NCBI GenBank assembly: GCA_002789615.1
Contig: PFTO01000075.1
Span: forward strand, 1 to 7,579
DNA length: 7,579 nucleotides
Direction of reading: 5' to 3'
From: Acidobacteria bacterium CG_4_9_14_3_um_filter_49_7
GTDB lineage: Bacteria > Acidobacteriota > Holophagae > Thermotomaculales > Thermotomaculaceae
Within the stretch, counting starts at the first letter, position 1. Every line of letters starts with the position of its first letter. A program made the translations under genes and the position numbers. The notes beneath the pieces are model-generated. The model did not search any database and had not been told where the DNA came from. It saw nothing but the letters and a program-made list of their open reading frames with translations. Of this stretch, positions 1-6,004 are shown one piece after another.

Positions 1-410
1 TCCCGGAGGTTCTTCATTACTTTCAGCAGCCGTTTTTTGACCAGCAACAATCCCTCTTTCGCCTGAATCAGGTCTGTATTGTCTCCCACAAAGGCGGACG
101 TGGCGCCCAGGTGGATAATGGACATTGCGGAGGGTGCAGCCTTTCCAAAAGCGTGTATGTGAGCCATAACATCGTGACGCAGCTCCTCTTCCTTCTTTGC
201 CGCATATTCGAAGTCGATGTCATCCAGGTGTTCCCGCATTTCCTCCAGTTGTTCATCCGTGATGGACAATCCCAGCTCCTGCTCCGCTTCCGCGAGGAGC
301 AGCCACAGTCTCCGCCAGGTGCGGAATTTAAAATTGTCGGAAAAAATCCGGGACATATCCCGGGACGCGTAGCGCGTAATCAGGGGATTCTGATAAGCAT
401 CACGATTCAT
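1..410 (-). CDS. purB: Adenylosuccinate lyase, N-terminal part (runs off the window)
   Basis: Cytosolic enzyme of purine synthesis. It removes fumarate from SAICAR in the main pathway and from adenylosuccinate in the AMP branch. The 136 visible residues read like the eukaryote-type enzyme: ITRYASRDMSRIFSD (residues 11-25), KFRTWRRLWLLLAEAEQELG (28-47), the ELRHDVMAHIHAFG segment (76-89) and HLGATSAFVGDNTDL (100-114). The last two hold conserved substrate-binding His, Thr and Ser residues of the fumarase/aspartase superfamily. The C-terminal two thirds, including the signature loop, lie outside the window. The start is fixed by GGAGG (416-420) five nt upstream of the ATG. The TAA of the preceding gene (411-413) touches this ATG, so the two are almost certainly co-transcribed and possibly translationally coupled. 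Nothing looks broken. The family assignment is firm; the eukaryote-like subtype is judged by eye. Confidence 0.93.
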   Translation of the reverse strand, partial: MNRDAYQNPLITRYASRDMSRIFSDNFKFRTWRRLWLLLAEAEQELGLSITDEQLEEMREHLDDIDFEYAAKKEEELRHDVMAHIHAFGKAAPSAMSIIHLGATSAFVGDNTDLIQAKEGLLLVKKRLLKVMKNLR

Positions 411-1256
411 TTATGCCTCCACCTCAAGGGGAATTCTCATAAACAGAAGGGCCGGTGCCTCAATCCGTCCGAACACATCTTCCCCGAATTTACTGCAGAT
501 AAAACCGGAACCCGTTACCTTTGAGTCGGAAAGACGACCGGAAAATCCGCGGTTTAGGTCATTCAAATCCACACTGACACGGGCCGGATACAGGGATTGT
601 ATCAAACTGTCTTTTCTCAGGAAAGCTTCCGAAATGGAAAAGAATACCCGCCGTCTTTCATGGAGATAGTTGCCATCCGGCACGGTTCGAACGAATAGCC
701 ATGAATCCGGTGCAGTCACAAGGTGTTTGCATTGGATGCGGCCCCGAACCAGACGGGGGTGGTCAATTGAATAAAAATGAGGATTCACAGATCTCAATGT
801 GACACCCGCGGGCAGAGATTGCCCGGCTTCAGCCGGATGGGACAGCCATTCATGGAGAAATTTCTCCCCGTTTCGACCTGCCACAAGGTTAAAAGTACCA
901 CTTCTCAGTTGAAGGGTCGGAGAATGGAAAAAACACCGGCGGTTCAGAAAATTTACCACCACGTCTGCGCTAGTATCCAAAGGGAAAAAACGGTATGCAA
1001 CCCCCGGTCCCGGTCGTTTCACCCGAATTACCGGTTCATCATCCAGGGTCAGAAGCTCCAGCTTACCCTTTACATCTTTACCCCGCAAAACGGAAACCAG
1101 TTCAGAAAAGGTTTGAACCGCTTCAATCAAGGATCGGGAGAGCGTCAACCGGGAAGTAAAATTTACATCCGGTACGGAGTTTCGGATGCCCTCATCCAGA
1201 TGAATAAATGAGGCATTGTGTTCCTGGCCCAGAATGACAGATAGATGAAGATCCAT
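411..1256 (-). CDS. Conserved-looking hypothetical protein, 281 aa
   Basis: I do not recognise this protein. It is a full-length ORF between the carboxylase gene (36 nt upstream) and purB (stop and start codons adjacent), and its last codons carry the purB ribosome binding site, so it is very likely translated. There is no signal peptide, membrane segment, coiled coil or cysteine cluster; it should be soluble and cytoplasmic. The N-terminus (1-60) opens with a beta-like stretch followed by a helix-like stretch (about 37-58). Residues 60-130 alternate hydrophobic and charged residues with R-FF / R-CFF patterns. The C-terminal part has an arginine cluster ERRRVFF (200-206) and then SGRLSDSKVTGSGF (239-252). 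This faintly resembles the arginine motif and D-x-S-x-x-G loop of c-di-GMP-binding PilZ domains, but the spacing is wrong and the second arginine is missing, so I do not call PilZ. The ribosome binding site at its start is weak (AGTGAG, four nt before the ATG), so translation may depend on the upstream gene. Confidence 0.75.
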   Translation of the reverse strand: MDLHLSVILGQEHNASFIHLDEGIRNSVPDVNFTSRLTLSRSLIEAVQTFSELVSVLRGKDVKGKLELLTLDDEPVIRVKRPGPGVAYRFFPLDTSADVVVNFLNRRCFFHSPTLQLRSGTFNLVAGRNGEKFLHEWLSHPAEAGQSLPAGVTLRSVNPHFYSIDHPRLVRGRIQCKHLVTAPDSWLFVRTVPDGNYLHERRRVFFSISEAFLRKDSLIQSLYPARVSVDLNDLNRGFSGRLSDSKVTGSGFICSKFGEDVFGRIEAPALLFMRIPLEVEA

Positions 1257-1282
1257 AATCTCACTTGGCAGGAAGTTGCATT

Positions 1283-1301
1283 CCCCTTTTCATCAAAGGG
1301 G
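1283..1301 (-). repeat. Hairpin over the carboxylase stop codon
   Basis: The arms CCCCTTT (1283-1289) and AAAGGGG (1295-1301) are perfect 7-bp complements around a 5-nt loop. In the minus-strand transcript the hairpin contains the TGA stop (1293-1295) of the carboxylase gene, and it sits 27 nt before the next start codon. No T-run follows it on the minus strand, so it does not look like an intrinsic terminator. It could stabilise the mRNA 3' end or tune read-through and reinitiation into the 281-aa gene; that role is inference. Confidence 0.4.
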
Positions 1302-2843
1302 GATGGAGCTGTGCTTCTTCGGTGGGAGTCCCTCTCTCTTTGTGGACAGGGAATCCAGCACTGAAATCAGCTTCTTTCTGGTAGTGGACGGGGCAATAAT
1401 TTCATCCACAAACCCCATCTCAGCGGCAATATATGGATTGGCAAAAAGTGTTTTGTACTCATTTACCAGATCTTTGCGCTTCTCTTCCGGGTCTGATGCC
1501 TTCTGCAGCTCTTTCCGATATACAATATTGACAGCACCTTCCGGCCCCATTACAGCGATTTCCGCTGTGGGGTAGGCAAAGTTGAAATCTGTTCGAATGT
1601 GCTTGGAGGCCATCACGCAATATGCTCCGCCGTATGCTTTGCGGGTAATGACTGTGATCTTCGGAACGGTCGCTTCAGAAAAAGCAAACAACAGCTTGGC
1701 GCCGTGGACAATAATGCCGCCGTGTTCCTGGTTCACCCCCGGCAAAAAGCCCGGAACGTCTTCAAAGGTAATCAAGGGGATGTTGAACGCGTCACAGAAC
1801 CGGACAAAACGGGCACCCTTCCGGGAGGCCTGGATATCCAGTACACCGGCCAGATAAGCAGGCTGATTCGCCACAATCCCCACCGGTTTCTTTCCGAGAC
1901 GGCCGAAGCCGACCACGAGATTTTTGGCGAAATGCTCATGCACTTCAAAGAAGTACCGGTCATCCATAACCGGCCGAATAATATCCCGGATGTCATAGGG
2001 AGTGTTGGGATTTTCCGGGACCGTTGTGTTCAGTTCGGGAATTTCACGGTACGGGTCGTCTGAGGTTTGTTTCATGGGCGGGTCTTCCATATTATTGGAC
2101 GGCATGAATGAAAGCAGTTCCCGGATCGCCGCCAGGCAGGCCCGATCATTGTCCATGGCAAAATGGGCCACACCGGATACCGAGTTGTGGGTCATGGCAC
2201 CGCCCAGTTCTTCCATGGTCACTTCCTCGTGAGTAACGGTTTTGATCACATCCGGTCCGGTAACAAACATGTATGAAGTGTCCTTTACCATCAGCGTGAA
2301 ATCCGTAATGGCCGGGGAATACACCGCGCCCCCTGCGCAAGGGCCCATGATGGCTGAAATCTGAGGAACAACGCCGGAAGCCAGGGTATTTCTGAGAAAA
2401 ATATCCGCGTAGCCGCCCAGCGATACGACGCCTTCCTGAATGCGGGCCCCTCCGGAATCATTGAGACCAATGATAGGGGCGCCAACTTTCATGGCCATGT
2501 CCATGATTTTGCAGACTTTTTTGGCGTACATTTCGGAGAGCGAGCCGCCGAAAACGGTGAAATCCTGGGCAAAAATATACACGAGACGACCGTCGATTTT
2601 GCCAAAACCGGTCACAATGCCATCGCCCACAATTTTCGTGCTGCCCATGTCGAAATTATCACTGCGGTGTACGACGAACCTGTCGATTTCTTCAAAAGAA
2701 CCCTTGTCCATCAGCAGGTCAATCCTTTCTCTTGCTGTCAACTTTCCCGCCTTGTGCTGGCGTTCAATTCTGGCCTCACCGCCACCCAGTTCGGCCTCCC
2801 TGTTCCGTTTTTCCAGTTCCTTCAAACGTTCTTCAAGTGTCAT
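1293..2843 (-). CDS. Acyl-CoA carboxylase / methylmalonyl-CoA decarboxylase carboxyltransferase subunit
   Basis: Carboxyltransferase subunit (PccB/AccD/MmdA family, crotonase fold, cytoplasmic). It moves a carboxyl group between biotin and an acyl-CoA, most often propionyl-CoA/methylmalonyl-CoA. The 516 residues match the usual family length. Visible landmarks are the N-terminal helix MTLEERLKELEKR, LTARERIDLL (35-44), FAQDFTVFGGSL (91-102), NDSGGARIQEG (128-138), the first oxyanion loop CAGGAVYSPA (169-178), EDVPGFLPG (361-369), the second oxyanion loop YGGAYCVMASKH (404-415) and MGPEGAVNI (432-440). The ATG at 2841-2843 is chosen because AAGGAG lies six nt upstream; an in-frame ATG eight codons earlier has no properly spaced site. 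It is first in a minus-strand unit with the 281-aa gene and purB. Neither a biotin carboxylase, a biotin carrier nor the membrane decarboxylase subunits are in the window, so carboxylase and sodium-pumping decarboxylase cannot be told apart here. Cys409 stands where propionyl-CoA carboxylases usually have Asp, which leaves the acyl substrate open. Confidence 0.95.
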   Translation of the reverse strand: MTLEERLKELEKRNREAELGGGEARIERQHKAGKLTARERIDLLMDKGSFEEIDRFVVHRSDNFDMGSTKIVGDGIVTGFGKIDGRLVYIFAQDFTVFGGSLSEMYAKKVCKIMDMAMKVGAPIIGLNDSGGARIQEGVVSLGGYADIFLRNTLASGVVPQISAIMGPCAGGAVYSPAITDFTLMVKDTSYMFVTGPDVIKTVTHEEVTMEELGGAMTHNSVSGVAHFAMDNDRACLAAIRELLSFMPSNNMEDPPMKQTSDDPYREIPELNTTVPENPNTPYDIRDIIRPVMDDRYFFEVHEHFAKNLVVGFGRLGKKPVGIVANQPAYLAGVLDIQASRKGARFVRFCDAFNIPLITFEDVPGFLPGVNQEHGGIIVHGAKLLFAFSEATVPKITVITRKAYGGAYCVMASKHIRTDFNFAYPTAEIAVMGPEGAVNIVYRKELQKASDPEEKRKDLVNEYKTLFANPYIAAEMGFVDEIIAPSTTRKKLISVLDSLSTKREGLPPKKHSSIPL

Positions 2844-2849
2844 CGCACT

Positions 2850-2855
2850 CTCCTT
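2850..2855 (-). promoter_or_regulatory. Ribosome binding site deciding the carboxylase start
   Basis: AAGGAG on the minus strand, six nt before the ATG at 2841-2843. The in-frame ATG at 2865-2867 has only GAAGAG directly against it, too close to work, so the shorter 516-aa protein is preferred. Confidence 0.8.
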
Positions 2856-2894
2856 ATCCAAAACCATCTCTTCGCATGCTCAAAACATATGGAA

Positions 2895-2923
2895 AGAATA
2901 CCAGATGAGACCCGATGCCGCAA
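2895..2923 (-). promoter_or_regulatory. Candidate promoter of the carboxylase operon
   Basis: On the minus strand, TTGCGG (2918-2923) and TATTCT (2895-2900) are separated by 17 nt. A TGG directly precedes the hexamer, giving an extended -10 (TGGTATTCT). The -35 matches only three of six consensus positions. A start near 2888 would leave a leader of about 45 nt containing the AAGGAG site. Picked by eye. Confidence 0.4.
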
Positions 2924-2928
2924 GGCGG

Positions 2929-2961
2929 CGAATCAAGCCATATAATATATGGCTTGATTCG
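2929..2961. repeat. 33-bp palindrome between divergent operons
   Basis: The arms GAATCAAGCCATATA (2930-2944) and TATATGGCTTGATTC (2946-2960) are perfect 15-bp complements around a single central A (2945). A further C-G pair at 2929/2961 makes 16 pairs. After one mismatch, 2926-2927 and 2963-2964 pair as well. It lies in the gap between the carboxylase and DUF362 genes, which point away from each other, so a terminator role is unlikely. The midpoint is 45 nt from the near edge of each extended -10 candidate (2900 and 2990). This fits a shared operator or activator site for a dimeric regulator. A remnant of a small palindromic mobile element is the main alternative. Confidence 0.85.
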
Positions 2962-2986
2962 GCGTATCCGAAACCCCCCAGTGATA

Positions 2987-2995
2987 TGGTAAAAT
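2987..2995 (+). promoter_or_regulatory. Candidate extended -10 promoter of the DUF362 operon
   Basis: TGG followed by TAAAAT (2990-2995, five of six matches to TATAAT) forms an extended -10. The -35 position at 17-nt spacing (2967-2972, TCCGAA) is poor, which would fit an activator-dependent promoter. The expected start is near 3002, leaving a 50-nt leader. Picked by eye. Confidence 0.4.
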
Positions 2996-3021
2996 TGGGT
3001 GTATTTCATCAAAAAGGCTGT

Positions 3022-3034
3022 CCGGCTGAGCCGG
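3022..3034 (+). repeat. Small GC hairpin in the DUF362 leader
   Basis: CCGGC-TGA-GCCGG, a 5-bp all-GC stem, ends seven nt before the GGAGG ribosome binding site of the DUF362 gene. It could influence ribosome access, but such short stems are common by chance in this DNA. Confidence 0.3.
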
Positions 3035-3041
3035 CGGCAAC

Positions 3042-3047
3042 GGAGGG
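3042..3047 (+). promoter_or_regulatory. Ribosome binding site deciding the DUF362 start
   Basis: GGAGGG lies four nt before the ATG at 3052. It singles out this codon in a reading frame that stays open far upstream, back through the antisense of the carboxylase gene. An internal ATG at 3088 has AAGGA only one nt away, a less suitable spacing. Confidence 0.8.
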
Positions 3048-3051
3048 CCTC

Positions 3052-4257
3052 ATGGAGAGAGCCGGATATAATTCACTGGACAAGGATATGGGAGTCAATC
3101 GCCGTGAATTCATCGGGTTGGCAGCGGCAACAGGGCTTTTGCTGGGTACGCCATTGGTCTGGGCGAAGGATCAAACCGGACGCAAGGTACCGACCAGACC
3201 CAGGACCAACATTGACGAGGCGATGAAAGCAAAAAAGACAAAATGGTCCATTCCGGGGCCCTTCCCCGGGAAAGTGGTCCGGGTAAGGGATGAAAGGGCC
3301 ATGAAAGACGGGAAGATGAACGGCAAAGTTGTGGATGCGATGTTTAACAGAGGTTTAATCAGCCTCACCGGGAAGAAACCCGCCGAAGCATTTCCGCTAT
3401 TTTTTGAAAAGAGCGATGTGGTCGGAATCAAGGTGAATCCTGTGGGGCCGGGGCTGATTGCGACCCGTCTGGAAGTGGTGGATGCGGTGATTGCCTGGCT
3501 GGAAGCAGGGGGGATTCCCCGGAAACAGATTGTGATCTGGGATCGCTTCGACTATATGCTGAAAGACGCCGGGTTTACTGAAGAACGATTCCCCGGTGTC
3601 CGCATTGCGGGCCTGCAGACCATGGACGAAGCAGCCGCGGAGGGAAAGCGGGACGATAGTCGCTGGTTGAAGCCGGATGGACACCACGTAAGTGAAGAAA
3701 ACTTCGATAAAGACGTTTTTTACTTTGCAGATGTGGATGGACCGAAAGCAAAACCCTACCTCAACCAGCATGTTTTCAACGGGAAATATTCATATTTCGG
3801 TAAACTGCTGACGAGGGAACTGACCAAAATCATCAATATCCCGGTTTTCAAGAATACCGGAAACGGCATTTCCATGGCGACAAAGAATCTTGGATACGGC
3901 AGCATCTGCAACACCGGACGGTTGCATAAACCATTATTTTTTAACGTATGCACAGAAGTTCTGGCTTTCCCCTGCATCCGGAATAAGCTGGTGCTGAATA
4001 TAACGGATGGGCTCAGGGGCCAGTTCGACGGTGGGCCCATGCCGGTGGCGAAATTTGTAAGAGAATACAATACACTGCACATGTCCACAGACCCTTTCGC
4101 CGTGGATGCCGTGTGCCACCGGGAACTGGTGGCGGAGCGGAAAAAACAGGGAGTCCGCGTAAATGAAAACCCGGTTTATACCGAATACCTGAGATATGCT
4201 CAGAAACTTGGGCTGGGCATTACAATTGCCGAATCCATTCAATATGTGCAAGTTTAG
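3052..4257 (+). CDS. Tat-signal DUF362 domain protein
   Basis: A 401-residue protein whose N-terminus carries a twin-arginine export signal: NRREFIG (16-22), a hydrophobic stretch LAAATGLLLGTPLV (23-36) and a likely cleavage after VWA (38). The mature part should fold in the cytoplasm, often with a cofactor, and then act in the periplasm or outside the membrane. DUF362 features are the VVGIKVNPVGPGL region (123-135), a Rossmann-like alternation around 140-165 (EVVDAVIAWLEAGG, then KQIVIWDR), IPVFKNTGNGISMATKNLGYG (263-283), LVLNITDGLRGQFDGGP (313-329) and the typical C-terminal STDPFAVDAV (345-354). Four cysteines in the mature part (286, 300, 308, 355) are scattered, and there is no ferredoxin-type CxxCxxC cluster such as some DUF362 proteins carry. 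The biochemical role of the family is not settled. The 3' end overlaps the next gene by 14 nt, so the two products are probably made together. Initiation at 3088 would shorten the protein by 12 residues and keep the signal. Confidence 0.9.
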   Translation: MERAGYNSLDKDMGVNRREFIGLAAATGLLLGTPLVWAKDQTGRKVPTRPRTNIDEAMKAKKTKWSIPGPFPGKVVRVRDERAMKDGKMNGKVVDAMFNRGLISLTGKKPAEAFPLFFEKSDVVGIKVNPVGPGLIATRLEVVDAVIAWLEAGGIPRKQIVIWDRFDYMLKDAGFTEERFPGVRIAGLQTMDEAAAEGKRDDSRWLKPDGHHVSEENFDKDVFYFADVDGPKAKPYLNQHVFNGKYSYFGKLLTRELTKIINIPVFKNTGNGISMATKNLGYGSICNTGRLHKPLFFNVCTEVLAFPCIRNKLVLNITDGLRGQFDGGPMPVAKFVREYNTLHMSTDPFAVDAVCHRELVAERKKQGVRVNENPVYTEYLRYAQKLGLGITIAESIQYVQV

Positions 4258-5092
4258 CTTCTTTCTCCTGATTCTTCTCTTCGCTCTGCCGCTTTCAGCA
4301 GCGGCAGTTCCAACAGTGGCACCACCTCCCGGATGGCAGATGGAAAGTCGGAATTCCTATTCCGCGGAAAACCTCTACGGTTATATTGACGGAGGTGCTG
4401 AGCTCTTTCTGGAATTCGGGTTCAAAGAACTGAAAACTGTCCATCTGACACGTGGGAAGGCGCAGTTGTCGGTGGAAATGTATCAAATGACTGAGATTAT
4501 GTCGGCACTGGGAATTTATCTTGCCAAATGTTCCCCGGAAACACCAATGGACGGAGTTGTTCCAAGAAATTCCGGTGACCGATACCAGCTGGCGGTGGTT
4601 CGAGGCTGCTGGTTCATCTTTATCAACAATTTTGATGGGAACAGATCGCACCTTCAACAGATGCGGCAACTGGCAAACCAACTGGCTGCACAAATACCGG
4701 ACAAACTGATGGCATGGCCCTGCCCTCTGGACAGGAAAAGACTGGTAAAGGGCTCGGTTCGGCTGGCCCGGGGCCCGGTGGCGCTTCAATCGGTGTATAC
4801 GCTGGGAGAGGGCGATATCCTTCAATTGAACCGGCAGAACTGGGCAATGGTTGCGGATTACAGGAGCAAAGGGAAAACAGAAACTTTGGTCCTGGCCGTA
4901 TATGCAGATGAGCCATTTGCCCGGAAAGTCTTTTCGTCCCTCCTTAAGAATCTGGATCCTTATCTGAAGGTAATTCGAAGCAATGAAACGGCCTTTATAT
5001 TTCAGGATTATGCCGGAGAATACGGCATTGCCAGTATCCATGGAAGAATACTGGATATTCGCCTTCACGTCATATCTGTTCCGGAAATGTGA
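4244..5092 (+). CDS. Secreted DUF6599-like protein
   Basis: A 282-residue protein with a Sec signal peptide: a short charged start (MCK), hydrophobic FSFFLLILLFALPL (4-17) and probable cleavage after SAAA (18-21). There is no lipobox, so a soluble exported protein is expected. The mature N-terminus NLYGYIDGGAELFLEFGFKE (43-62) matches the hallmark I associate with DUF6599 (a YI-(D/N)-G-A-E-L-(F/Y)-L-x-(F/Y)-GF pattern). A duplicated layout is possible: a first half with VEMYQMTEIMSALGIY (77-92) and WFIFINNF (123-130), then a second half with GEGDILQLN (188-196) and ETLVLAVYADEPFA (213-226). No catalytic motif is evident and the function is unknown. The start is placed where the signal peptide begins, inside the last codons of the DUF362 gene. 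No clear ribosome binding site precedes it, so coupling to the upstream gene is likely. An in-frame ATG at 4196 would add 16 residues and spoil the signal peptide. Confidence 0.8.
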   Translation: MCKFSFFLLILLFALPLSAAAVPTVAPPPGWQMESRNSYSAENLYGYIDGGAELFLEFGFKELKTVHLTRGKAQLSVEMYQMTEIMSALGIYLAKCSPETPMDGVVPRNSGDRYQLAVVRGCWFIFINNFDGNRSHLQQMRQLANQLAAQIPDKLMAWPCPLDRKRLVKGSVRLARGPVALQSVYTLGEGDILQLNRQNWAMVADYRSKGKTETLVLAVYADEPFARKVFSSLLKNLDPYLKVIRSNETAFIFQDYAGEYGIASIHGRILDIRLHVISVPEM

Positions 5093-5232
5093 CCTTCTGA
5101 AATGTCCGGGGGGAGAATAAGGTAGTGGCTTTCTACTGGACAAGACGTAACCGAATACGAGTGAACATTTTGAGTGGGCGTGGACGTCGGACTGGAAAAG
5201 AGCACAAATTCCCGTCCCTGCTTGCCTTTTCT

Positions 5233-5736
5233 CTACAATTCCGGTGCCGGAGCGCCGTAATGGGTCCATTCTTCCTTTGACGGGCCGTAGACACCGGGAA
5301 CTTTGAGACCAGCCTGGCGCATCAATACCGTCATCTGCCCCCGGTGATGGATTTCGTGAAGCATAAGAACCATAAGGGTTTTGCCCCGTTTCCAGGTTTC
5401 ACCGTAGAGAGCGTCCTCTTCCTGAAGGGTGGCATCGGTCCAATTGGCTGCAAGCTGTGCGAGGAACTCGCCGGAAGCCTTGCGGTAGCCGTCGGCTATT
5501 TCGGCGGCGGAAAGAGGGATTGGGTCGTCTTTGCCGACCGATTGAATATTCAGACCCACCATATTCATCATTTCAGGGATGCACACGACGATATGCCAGG
5601 CCATTCGCCCCAGTGTACGGTGATTGGTCGTTACCGCCTGACTCAGGGATTGGTCTGTAAGAGCGTCCATCATTTTCTGTGTATTGGCGGCCTCCGTTCT
5701 CAATTGTTCGGCGGCGGATACCAGGTTCTCAAACAT
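5233..5736 (-). CDS. DinB/DUF664-family protein
   Basis: A 167-residue cytosolic protein of the DinB/YfiT-like four-helix-bundle superfamily (unrelated to DNA polymerase IV). Members bind a divalent metal through three histidines. Here these are His48 in RMAWHIV and the pair His127/His131 in HEIHHRGQM (127-135, the usual H-x-x-x-H-R-G-Q). The C-terminal VPGVYGPSKEEW (146-157) is also typical of one branch. Relatives include stress-induced proteins and thiol-dependent transferases (bacillithiol or mycothiol S-transferases, maleylpyruvate isomerase), so a thiol-transferase or detoxification role is possible but unproven. The start at 5736 has GGGAGG five nt upstream; an upstream in-frame ATG (5770-5772) lies in the predicted promoter. 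It is a single-gene unit, convergent with the DUF6599-like gene and divergent from the amidohydrolase. A 21-nt inverted repeat upstream may bind its regulator. Confidence 0.9.
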   Translation of the reverse strand: MFENLVSAAEQLRTEAANTQKMMDALTDQSLSQAVTTNHRTLGRMAWHIVVCIPEMMNMVGLNIQSVGKDDPIPLSAAEIADGYRKASGEFLAQLAANWTDATLQEEDALYGETWKRGKTLMVLMLHEIHHRGQMTVLMRQAGLKVPGVYGPSKEEWTHYGAPAPEL

Positions 5737-5741
5737 GATTG

Positions 5742-5747
5742 CCTCCC
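5742..5747 (-). promoter_or_regulatory. Ribosome binding site deciding the DinB-family start
   Basis: GGGAGG on the minus strand, five nt before the ATG at 5734-5736. It favours the 167-aa form over a 179-aa form that would begin at 5772, inside the -10 candidate. Confidence 0.8.
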
Positions 5748-5767
5748 TGTAAGCAGATTTGTGATTT

Positions 5768-5776
5768 ATCATAACA
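5768..5776 (-). promoter_or_regulatory. Candidate extended -10 of the DinB-family gene
   Basis: Minus-strand TGT followed by TATGAT (5768-5773) gives an extended -10 with five of six hexamer matches. No good -35 is present at normal spacing; that region is occupied by the inverted repeat at 5784-5804. The expected start is near 5761, with a leader of about 25 nt. Confidence 0.4.
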
Positions 5777-5783
5777 CAGCAGG

Positions 5784-5804
5784 GATTTGCGATGCGCGCA
5801 AATC
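5784..5804. repeat. 21-nt inverted repeat, probable operator
   Basis: GATTTGCG (5784-5791) and CGCAAATC (5797-5804) are perfect 8-bp complements separated by five nt, the shape of a site for a helix-turn-helix dimer. It covers about -23 to -43 of the predicted DinB-family promoter, so a bound protein would block the polymerase. It is about 130 nt from the -35 box of the amidohydrolase promoter. Confidence 0.6.
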
Positions 5805-5930
5805 AAACCATGAAGAATCTTACCCGATAGAGGAAAAGAGGGACCGGCTCCCTGCCTTGATTGTCCCGGAAATCTGCCCGTGAGGAAGCAAAGATGCGTG
5901 CGAAGCGCTGCTGAAATCCCGGAACCCCGT

Positions 5931-5959
5931 TTGACATCGGGAGAGCAACGTTGCACAAT
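5931..5959 (+). promoter_or_regulatory. Promoter of the amidohydrolase-alr operon
   Basis: A consensus -35 TTGACA (5931-5936) and CACAAT (5954-5959, four of six matches) are separated by exactly 17 nt. A start near 5966 would leave a leader of about 39 nt holding the GGAGGG site at 5996-6001. This is the best sigma-70-type promoter in the window. Confidence 0.6.
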
Positions 5960-6004
5960 GATTGAGGATGCCCAAGCAAGGAATGTTAACCGGATGGAGG
6001 GACG

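Noticed and set aside
2844..2867. Eight-codon N-terminal extension of the carboxylase
   Set aside because: The upstream ATG lacks a properly spaced ribosome binding site, while the internal ATG has AAGGAG six nt away and gives the normal family N-terminus.
2941..2946. Perfect TATAAT inside the palindrome as a -10 box
   Set aside because: No -35-like sequence lies at suitable spacing, and the hexamer follows from the AT-rich core of the palindrome.
2440..3051. Long upstream in-frame extension of the DUF362 reading frame
   Set aside because: It runs antisense through the carboxylase gene. The ribosome binding site and the Tat signal both place the start at 3052.
5093..5232. Possible bidirectional terminator between convergent genes (TGTCC 5103-5107 with GGACA 5138-5142, inner GTAG/CTAC)
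   Set aside because: The stems are short and interrupted and no T-run follows on either strand.
4295..5269. 324-aa minus-strand open frame opposite the DUF6599-like gene
   Set aside because: It has no recognisable motifs, is rich in His/Arg/Ser/Pro as antisense frames tend to be, and overlaps two better supported genes.
5794..5830. 12-codon ORF ATGCGCGCA... ending TAG upstream of the amidohydrolase
   Set aside because: It has no ribosome binding site, lies upstream of the predicted promoter, and overlaps the inverted repeat.
5839..5853. AGGGA-CCGGC-TCCCT stem with a T-rich tail on the minus strand, resembling a terminator
   Set aside because: Only five pairs, and no minus-strand gene ends upstream of it. 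It lies between two divergent promoters.
5344..5883. 179-aa plus-strand open frame opposite the DinB-family gene
   Set aside because: It is antisense to a gene with clear metal-binding motifs, has no ribosome binding site, and extends through the promoter region.
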